Below, in pieces: positions 15,513 through 20,737 of a stretch of 22,189 nt of DNA. The DNA comes from Puniceicoccales bacterium (GTDB lineage Bacteria; Verrucomicrobiota; Verrucomicrobiia; Opitutales; UBA953). The first letter of the stretch is position 1; every line of letters begins with the position of its first letter. The position numbers and the translations under genes are program-made. The DNA is taken from positions 1 through 22,189 of the forward strand of contig JAITXH010000132.1 of assembly GCA_031284845.1 (NCBI GenBank), read 5' to 3'. The notes beneath the pieces were generated by a model, which was not told where the DNA came from, did no database searches, and saw only the letters and a program-made list of their open reading frames with translations.

Positions 15513-16589
15513 TCAGCAAAAGACACCGCCGCCAAGAAGCACTTCCCCTTCATAGAGTGCCAGCACCTGCCCTGCCGCAAGGCCGCGTTGCATCTCGTAA
15601 AAACGGATGTGTGCCCCACCTGCGCCATCGGGAATAAAATGGGCGGGCGTGGCAGGATCGCGGTAACGCACACGCACGAGCAAATCGCGCTCGCCGGAGA
15701 CCGCCGCATTCAGCCACGAAAGACTTTTTACCCGCGCTTCCCCTGCGTAAAGACCGGGCAGGCCGGGATGCTCAAACGCGATGTGCAGCGCGTTCGTTTC
15801 AAAATCCTTGGCGACGACCACATAGTGCTCGTGGTCGGCATTGGACGGCACATCTATGCCTTTGCGCTGGCCGATGGTGTAGCGGTGCAACCCGCGGTGC
15901 TGCCCCACAATCGCACCCGCAGCATTGACGATGGGGCCGGGCTTATCGGGGATATAAAGTGCAAGGAATTCGTTAATGTTCACTTTCCCCAAAAAACAAA
16001 TGCCCTGGCTGTCTTTGCGGGCGGCGTTGGGCAGACCGGCGTTCCGGGCGAGCAAGCGCACTTGAGGCTTTTGCAAGTGCCCGATGGGAAACCATGCCCG
16101 CTGCACCTGCTCCTGCCGCAACAACGCCAAAAAGTAAGACTGGTCTTTGTTGCAGTCGAGGCCTTCGAGGACATCCGCAGTGCCGTCAGCATTGTCGCGG
16201 CGGCGGGTGTAGTGGCCGGTAGCCACGCCCTCAAACCCGTCGGCAAGCGCCTGCCGGAGGAAAACGCCAAACTTCATTTCCCGATTGCACATAATGTCGG
16301 GATTGGGCGTAAGCCCGCGCCGGTAGCCGTCCACGAGATATTCCACGATGCGCTCGCGGTAGTCTTTGATCAGATTGATGACCCGGAAAGGAATGCCCAG
16401 TTTTTGAGCGACCCCCGAGGCATTCACCACATCCTCCTCCCATGGGCATTCGCCGAGCAGACGGCCTCCCTCCTCGTTCATCCAAGTGCGCATATAGGCG
16501 GCGTGGACATCGTGCCCCTGTTCTTTGAGAAGAAGGGCGGCGACGGCACTGTCAACACCACCGGAGAGAGCTACAAGCAGGCGGGCCAT
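15513..16589 (-). CDS. mnmA: tRNA-specific 2-thiouridylase
   Basis: MnmA adenylates and then thiolates U34 in tRNA-Lys, -Glu and -Gln, taking sulfur from a persulfide relay. The 358 residues match the family. The ATP pyrophosphatase loop is SGGVDS (9-14). The two active cysteines are present: Cys101 in NPDIMCN (nucleophile) and Cys198 in SQGICFLG (persulfide). Also visible are GHYTR, DQSYFL, the GQHRGLHRYTIGQRKG loop, and the C-terminal beta-barrel LVRVRYRDP...G. The ATG (16589) has no Shine-Dalgarno sequence. The flavin reductase-like gene lies 51 bases upstream, so the two are likely cotranscribed. A 242-base gap separates it from the helicase gene and holds only small hairpins. Confidence 0.97.
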   Translation of the reverse strand: MARLLVALSGGVDSAVAALLLKEQGHDVHAAYMRTWMNEEGGRLLGECPWEEDVVNASGVAQKLGIPFRVINLIKDYRERIVEYLVDGYRRGLTPNPDIMCNREMKFGVFLRQALADGFEGVATGHYTRRRDNADGTADVLEGLDCNKDQSYFLALLRQEQVQRAWFPIGHLQKPQVRLLARNAGLPNAARKDSQGICFLGKVNINEFLALYIPDKPGPIVNAAGAIVGQHRGLHRYTIGQRKGIDVPSNADHEHYVVVAKDFETNALHIAFEHPGLPGLYAGEARVKSLSWLNAAVSGERDLLVRVRYRDPATPAHFIPDGAGGAHIRFYEMQRGLAAGQVLALYEGEVLLGGGVFC

Positions 16590-16640
16590 AAGAGAAATAG
16601 GCGATGCGGAGTGGACGCAGTGTGCATGTTCATAAAAAAA

Positions 16641-17195
16641 TCAATCCACGAATTCCTGCCAGCGCGTCATCTCTTTTTGGAGGTCGTGCGTCCGGCCCTG
16701 GACATGGAAGATGCCGTTGCCGTGGGCGTGAAAAATGCGGCGCTCTTTGCGCTCAGGATTTTCCCACGCGGCGACAGCTTCCAGCACCCATAAGTTGTAT
16801 TTCCCGACCATGCGCGCATCCACCACGCGGCATTCGAGATTGTGAAGACATTCGGCGACCAGCGGCGCATGCACCTTCCCGGCGGGAAGAGCAGTGAGCT
16901 TGAACTTGGCAAATTTGTCCGCATCCGCGCCGGAACAGTTCCCGATGGCGACCACACGGGAAATCAAATCCACGCCGGGGATGGCGATGACACATTCCTT
17001 CGTGGAACGCAGAACCGCGTAACTGTGATTCCACGGGCCAAGCGACAACCCGATGAGCGGCGGCGTGAAATCCATCATGACAACCCAACTTGCAGTCATC
17101 ACATTAGCAGCACCTTTGGCATCCGCCGTGGTGACGAGGAGAACCGGGCCGGGTTCAATAAGCCGGTAAACCTTGTCGAGCGGGTATGTTTTCAT
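16641..17195 (-). CDS. flavin reductase-like domain protein
   Basis: A 184-residue cytosolic protein with the flavin reductase-like FMN-binding split-barrel fold. The N-terminus PGPVLLVTTADAKGAANVMTASW is the typical first strand and FMN-contacting loop. It is followed by PPLIGLSLGPWNHSYAVLRSTKECVIAIP, which is well conserved in the DIM6/NTAB (flavin reductase-like) family. The C-terminal part contains LECRVVDARMVGKYNLWVLEAVAA. These proteins bind FMN and either reduce it with NAD(P)H for a partner or act as small flavoproteins of unknown role. A GTG start 36 bases upstream is possible, but the ATG at 17195 matches the usual start of the family (MKTYPLDKVYRLIEPGP). It lies between the permease gene (56 bases upstream) and mnmA; the grouping does not reveal a substrate. 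Confidence 0.88.
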   Translation of the reverse strand: MKTYPLDKVYRLIEPGPVLLVTTADAKGAANVMTASWVVMMDFTPPLIGLSLGPWNHSYAVLRSTKECVIAIPGVDLISRVVAIGNCSGADADKFAKFKLTALPAGKVHAPLVAECLHNLECRVVDARMVGKYNLWVLEAVAAWENPERKERRIFHAHGNGIFHVQGRTHDLQKEMTRWQEFVD

Positions 17196-17251
17196 GCCCC
17201 GGAAGAAACGCGCAGAAAGTAAAAAGTCCACTCACTTCCCGCCCCCGCCCC

Positions 17252-18088
17252 TTACGGGACAGACGGCCCGGCCAGCCTCGCCCCAAATCGTTCCCGGAGA
17301 CATTTGGACAAGAATGCGGCAAAGAAAAAGGCCGAGCACACCAACACCACAGCCGCCCCCACCGGCACGGGATAATAGTAGGAGATGCAAAGTCCCGTCA
17401 CCCCGGAAGCTATGCCTATCACCGCCGAAAGCAGCATCACACCGGTCAGCGTGCGCGCCAGCAACGCCGCCGCCGCCGCCGGAGTAATGAGCAGCGCCGT
17501 CGTAAGCAACGCCCCCACCAGGCGCACACAGGAAACGGTGCCCAAGGCGACGAGCAACAACAGCAACATCCGCAGCCAGCCGGGCGACATCCCGCACTGC
17601 CGCGCATACTCCTCATCGTAGGACGACAACTCCAGCTCCTTGTGAAATAACGCCAGCAAAAGGAAAATAATGCCGCTAACCGCAGCGATAAGCCACAAGT
17701 CGCGCTCTGTGATCCCGAGCGCACTGCCAAAAAGCAATTCGGTGAAATCGCGGAAGCTCTGCACGTAAGACATCATCAACACTCCCAGCGCAAACATGAA
17801 CGAAAAGATGACGCCGATCGCCGTATCCTCACGCAATTCACGCCTGTTGGCGATACACCCGATGCCAAGCGCAGTGAGCAACGCTGCACCGAGCGCCCCC
17901 CAATAAAGCGAAAAACCGCGCAACATGGCAAAAACCACTCCGGGCAAAATCGTATGCGTAAGCGCCGTGCTGACGAAAGCCATGCGGCGCAACACCACAT
18001 AAGTGCCCAGCACGGCACAATTCAGGGACGCGAGAATGATGCCGAGCAAAGCGCGGCACATGAAGTCTTCCTGAAACAGTTCAAACAC
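17252..18088 (-). CDS. ABC-3 family metal (Zn/Mn/Fe) transporter permease
   Basis: A 278-residue inner-membrane permease of the ZnuB/MntB/TroC class with about eight hydrophobic segments. Diagnostic stretches are GTYVVLRRMAFVSTALTHTILPGVVFA near residue 28, ELLFGSALGITERDL in the middle, and VRLVGALLTTALLITPAAAAALLARTL in the C-terminal half. The GTG at 18088 is chosen because MFELFQEDFMCRALLG matches the normal N-terminus of the family. An ATG at 18061 with a clear AGGAAGA ribosome-binding sequence six bases upstream is an alternative that loses nine residues. The ATPase and the metal-binding lipoprotein are missing: the upstream neighbour is nnr, the downstream one a flavin reductase. The metal cannot be assigned. 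Confidence 0.9.
   Translation of the reverse strand: MFELFQEDFMCRALLGIILASLNCAVLGTYVVLRRMAFVSTALTHTILPGVVFAMLRGFSLYWGALGAALLTALGIGCIANRRELREDTAIGVIFSFMFALGVLMMSYVQSFRDFTELLFGSALGITERDLWLIAAVSGIIFLLLALFHKELELSSYDEEYARQCGMSPGWLRMLLLLLVALGTVSCVRLVGALLTTALLITPAAAAALLARTLTGVMLLSAVIGIASGVTGLCISYYYPVPVGAAVVLVCSAFFFAAFLSKCLRERFGARLAGPSVP
18050..18075 (-). promoter_or_regulatory. ribosome-binding site before the internal ATG of the permease
   Basis: On the minus strand AGGAAGA precedes the ATG at 18061 by about six bases. It is the only good Shine-Dalgarno-like sequence I noticed before a candidate start codon in the window. It favours the ATG at 18061, while homology favours the GTG at 18088. Confidence 0.4.
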
Positions 18089-18116
18089 GGGGCGGCAATG
18101 AAACGGAAAAGCAGAA

Positions 18117-18140
18117 CGGGGGAAATAACAAATTCCCCCG
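18117..18140 (-). terminator. hairpin after nnr, possible terminator
   Basis: The perfect eight-base stem CGGGGGAA (18117-18124) with TTCCCCCG (18133-18140) closes an eight-base loop in the 83-base gap between nnr and the permease gene. On the minus strand only a short broken T-tract (TTCTGCTTTT) follows, so it may reduce but not block read-through. Confidence 0.45.
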
Positions 18141-18171
18141 CCCCTGCTCCGCTCATCCCCGGAGGCGCGAC

Positions 18172-19743
18172 TTACTCCCCGCGCAGCACCGGCCCCAGTC
18201 CGTCAACCAACTCCGTAGTCGCCACCGCCTCGCTCCCCCGGCGGCACGCCACCCGATCCGCCGCCAAACCATGCCAGGCAACAGCCGTGGCAAGCGTCTG
18301 CAACGCATCCCCGCACAGCCTGCGGGCAAACAATGCCCCCGTGATACCCGCGAGCAAATCGCCGCTCCCCCCTCTGGCCAACACCGGCCCGCCCGCGCAA
18401 ACGACAATCTCCCGCCCGCCATCGGCTACATGTGTCGGCGCACCTTTGAGCGCCACACACGCCTCTAGGCGCGTGCAGGCATCGCGCAGGGACTCGCCCG
18501 CAGCAGCGATGCGGGCAAACTCCCCGGCGTGAGGTAACAACACGAGCGGCGCACCCGCAGGGCGCAACAAAGCCGATTCCAACACCTCCGCGCGCAGAGC
18601 GTCGGCGTCGAGGACGAGCGGACAAGCAGCACGGGCAGACACACTCCGCAGCAGCGCTTGTGTCTCGCCCCCCGTGCCCATCCCCGAACCGCAAAGCAAC
18701 GCCGTCGCACGGTGCAGCCTTTCGCGGAGCAAGTGCTCCCCCTCCAACGCAAGCGCACCCTCCGGCGTCTCCGGCCATGCGACCCACATCGCCTCGGGCG
18801 CAGCAGCGGCAAATGCGGCGTGCACACTCTCCGGGCAAAACACCGTGAGCAAGCCGACCCCGGCACGCAGTGCAGCACGGACATTCATAAGCAATGCCCC
18901 CGGCAACGCCCGCGAGCCGCCGAGGATGAAAAGGTGGCCGAAGTCGCGCTTGTCGGCCAATGGCGCACGCAAACCTCCCAACGGCCCCGCCGTTACAAGC
19001 GCTCGCGCCCCGGCGCGCAACACCCCTGGCTCCGCGTCGGGAAACCCGATGTCGGCAAAGCGAAGCCTCCCGCGTGCGGCGGCATTGCGGATGTCGAGCA
19101 AAGGCGCTTTGACGATACCGCAGGCGATGGTGGCATCGGCATGAAAGACCACGCCTCCGCCGTCCGCCGGCACATCGCCCATGCCCGAAGGCAGATCCAC
19201 TGCGATACGCAACTTGAACTTTTCTGCGCAAGCATTCGCCCAATGGATAATGCCGGAAAACGCACCGCAAAGCGGCGGATGGAAATTATAACCCAGCAAG
19301 CCATCGAGGAGCACATCGGCCCCGTCAGCCGCGAAACCACCCGCTCCCCCGCTCCCCCCGCGCCACGCATACGCCTGCGCTCCGGCGGCGAGCAGCGCAC
19401 ATAAGGCCCGCGCCGCCACCGGAGACATCTTTTCCGGCGATTGAGCGAGGAGGACTTTGACAACGGCGCCCTCATGCCGCTTCTGGAGTAGCCCTGCGGC
19501 GAGCAGCGCATCGGCAGCATTGTGCCCCTTCCCTGCGAGGACGGCGACAGACCGGATAGGCCGTGCGCGGATTTCAGAAAAAAAGGACTCTGCCTCATCG
19601 GCGATACCTCGCGCCGCACGCGCCATGAATACCGCTTCATCATTGGCGGGATTGGCAAAAAAAGTTTTCTCAAATGCGGCGGCCCCGGCACAAGACAAGA
19701 CGGGGAACGTCCCTGCGATGGTGGTGAAATGTGATTGGTGCAT
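18172..19743 (-). CDS. nnr: bifunctional NAD(P)H-hydrate epimerase / ADP-dependent dehydratase
   Basis: Repairs damaged NADHX and NADPHX: the N-terminal half epimerises R to S forms, and the C-terminal half dehydrates S forms with ADP. The protein has 523 residues, close to the usual 480-520. The N-terminal YjeF_N domain carries VDLPSG (Asp183), the catalytic Asp region, but its phosphate loop reads AGKGHNAADAL (70-80) where GNNGGDG is normal. The C-terminal YjeF_C domain has HLFILGGS, GALLMNVRAALRAGVGLLTV, CGSGMG, LLPHAGEFARI and the ATP-binding GGSGDLLAG (Asp462). The ATG (19743) has no Shine-Dalgarno sequence. Its leader runs toward the tRNA-Arg gene, so the two are divergent. It heads the minus-strand block. 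Confidence 0.93.
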   Translation of the reverse strand: MHQSHFTTIAGTFPVLSCAGAAAFEKTFFANPANDEAVFMARAARGIADEAESFFSEIRARPIRSVAVLAGKGHNAADALLAAGLLQKRHEGAVVKVLLAQSPEKMSPVAARALCALLAAGAQAYAWRGGSGGAGGFAADGADVLLDGLLGYNFHPPLCGAFSGIIHWANACAEKFKLRIAVDLPSGMGDVPADGGGVVFHADATIACGIVKAPLLDIRNAAARGRLRFADIGFPDAEPGVLRAGARALVTAGPLGGLRAPLADKRDFGHLFILGGSRALPGALLMNVRAALRAGVGLLTVFCPESVHAAFAAAAPEAMWVAWPETPEGALALEGEHLLRERLHRATALLCGSGMGTGGETQALLRSVSARAACPLVLDADALRAEVLESALLRPAGAPLVLLPHAGEFARIAAAGESLRDACTRLEACVALKGAPTHVADGGREIVVCAGGPVLARGGSGDLLAGITGALFARRLCGDALQTLATAVAWHGLAADRVACRRGSEAVATTELVDGLGPVLRGE

Positions 19744-19825
19744 GGCTGTAGAATTGTCGGCCCGTTTATCTCATGAGGTGCCAGGCCTATTCACAAGCAT
19801 TCGGTCAGCTTCCCCTCGTTTTTTT

Positions 19826-19852
19826 GTTGCCGGACAAATGCGACCCGGCAAC
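19826..19852. promoter_or_regulatory. inverted repeat in the nnr / tRNA-Arg divergent spacer
   Basis: GTTGCCGG (19826-19833) and CCGGCAAC (19845-19852) form a perfect eight-base inverted repeat with an eleven-base spacer. A run of seven T precedes it on the plus strand, the wrong side for a terminator in either direction. It may be an operator for nnr or the tRNA promoter region. The role is inferred. Confidence 0.3.
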
Positions 19853-19919
19853 TCTCGCGCTAAATTCCCGGCGACTTCGACAGGCAGCCAGTCAGCGTGA
19901 AGCCGTCCCCGGCATCAAT

Positions 19920-19994
19920 GTCCCCATAGTTCAATGGATAGAACCGCGGTTTCCTAAACCGTTAATTCCAGTTCGAGTCTGGATGGGGGCACCA
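19920..19994 (+). tRNA. tRNA-Arg (anticodon CCT), CCA encoded
   Basis: A 75-base cloverleaf. The acceptor stem is GTCCCCA/TGGGGGC (19920-19926 with 19984-19990), with the discriminator A and encoded CCA at 19991-19994. The D arm GTTC/GAAC closes an eight-base loop. The anticodon stem GCGGT/ACCGT encloses TTCCTAA, giving anticodon CCT at 19953-19955. The variable loop is four bases, and the T arm TCCAG/CTGGA closes TTCGAGT. It decodes AGG. Arginine tRNA genes are frequent integration sites, and sequence character changes just downstream. Confidence 0.95.
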
Positions 19995-20029
19995 CTCTAA
20001 AACATGCTTTTAAATAAGAAGTTACAAAT

Positions 20030-20060
20030 AAATCATTTTTCATTTTCAAAAAAATGATTT
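20030..20060 (+). terminator. AT-rich hairpin after the tRNA
   Basis: The perfect 11-base stem AAATCATTTTT (20030-20040) with AAAAATGATTT (20050-20060) closes a nine-base loop, 35 bases past the tRNA 3' end. It is followed only by TGTCG and the stem is AT-rich, so it is a weak terminator or an insertion boundary palindrome. Confidence 0.4.
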
Positions 20061-20088
20061 TGTCGCAAACGGTGATTTCTGGGCAGGT

Positions 20089-20110
20089 TTTTGGATACAA
20101 AAATTAGTTC
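20089..20110 (+). repeat. 22-base direct repeat, left copy, bounding element B
   Basis: TTTTGGATACAAAAATT followed by AGTTC; the copy at 20420-20441 differs by a single base (G for A). The two copies lie 309 bases apart on either side of the palindromic element. Confidence 0.75.
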
Positions 20111-20169
20111 ATACCATTTACGATGAAATTTTTCACGCATGAAAGTATTCGTGTTCCACGATGCTGAAG

Positions 20170-20380
20170 GTAGCTCAGGGCCAAAGGCCCAACGACATAA
20201 TAGCCTTGGGCAACGCCCAAGGTATTCGGTTCCCCCTCAGTGAGGGCTGAAGGCCCGACGACATCGGTAGAGACAGGCGTCTCGTTGCCAATGTCGTCGG
20301 GCCTTCAGCCCTCTAGTTCCGAGGTGCCCGTGAACCTATGGCTCCGCCATAGGCTGGTATGTTATCGGGCCGTTGGCCCT
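20170..20380. repeat. nested-hairpin (REP/BIME-like) element B
   Basis: A mirror-symmetric array. H1 is GGGCC-AAA-GGCCC (20178-20190) and H2 is CCTTGGGC-AAC-GCCCAAGG (20204-20222). Next comes a perfect 23-base inverted repeat (20242-20264 with 20291-20313) around a small GAGAC-AGGC-GTCTC tip. Then H3 is CCTATGGC-TCC-GCCATAGG (20335-20353) and H4 is GGGCC-GTT-GGCCC (20367-20379). The H1-H2 and H3-H4 gaps are both 13 bases, and the H1 and H4 regions are inverse copies with compensating changes. GTAG, the tetranucleotide that REP-associated tyrosine transposases recognise, occurs before H1 (20170-20173) and in the central tip (20267-20270). No transposase lies nearby. Confidence 0.8.
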
Positions 20381-20419
20381 CAGAACCACTGCGCTCCATT
20401 CCATTTCTGCGAAGTGAAA

Positions 20420-20441
20420 TTTTGGATACAAAAATTGGTTC
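20420..20441 (+). repeat. 22-base direct repeat, right copy, bounding element B
   Basis: Matches 20089-20110 at 21 of 22 positions and sits 40 bases beyond the last hairpin of the element. It could be a duplicated target or a pre-existing repeat that hosts the element. Confidence 0.75.
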
Positions 20442-20527
20442 TTCCCTATTCCAGGTATAGGCAAAAAAATTTGTGCCATTGGAAAGCGGAGAAATACGGG
20501 GCGGGATGCAGATCAGAGAAATAGGTT

Positions 20528-20576
20528 AGGTATCCACGGAAAAATCCTCCTCACGCTGGAATCGCGGATACCTTTT
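20528..20576 (+). terminator. terminator-like hairpin with no obvious gene before it
   Basis: AGGTATCC (20528-20535) pairs perfectly with GGATACCT (20566-20573), with CG/CG pairing possible just inside, and is followed by four T. The plus-strand gene nearest upstream is the tRNA, more than 500 bases away, so the transcript it would end is unknown. Confidence 0.35.
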
Positions 20577-20737
20577 CCGGCTGTCCCCGGTGGAGTGGAA
20601 ATCTAGCCCGCTTGGGAGTGGCTACTGCAAAATTGAGTCACTTGAATTTGTGCGCTTCCATCTCACATTGGCGTCACACATAGAAGCATTCATTCCTGTT
20701 GACCACTCCTGGCTGAAAAACACACTCGCGGACTTGT

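Larger units (their letters stand above)
19995..20737. other. intergenic region with AT-rich spacer and repeat element
   Basis: This 743-base stretch has no convincing gene. It contains the AT-rich hairpin (20030-20060), a 22-base direct repeat (20089-20110 and 20420-20441), the nested-hairpin element (20170-20380), and a terminator-like hairpin (20528-20576). The remainder up to the next start codon shows no clear promoter or Shine-Dalgarno sequence. The 94-residue open frame at 20240-20524 is a by-product of the repeat. Confidence 0.7.

Noticed and set aside
15504..16793. 429-residue plus-strand frame opposite mnmA
   Set aside because: It is the antisense shadow of mnmA, whose catalytic cysteines and ATP loop are intact.
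19826..19852. Intrinsic terminator upstream of the tRNA
   Set aside because: The T-run lies on the wrong side of the stem for both strands; it is listed as a possible regulatory inverted repeat.
20240..20524. 94-residue plus-strand open frame beginning MRAEGP
   Set aside because: It starts within the hairpin array and follows the palindromes; such frames are common by-products of these repeats.
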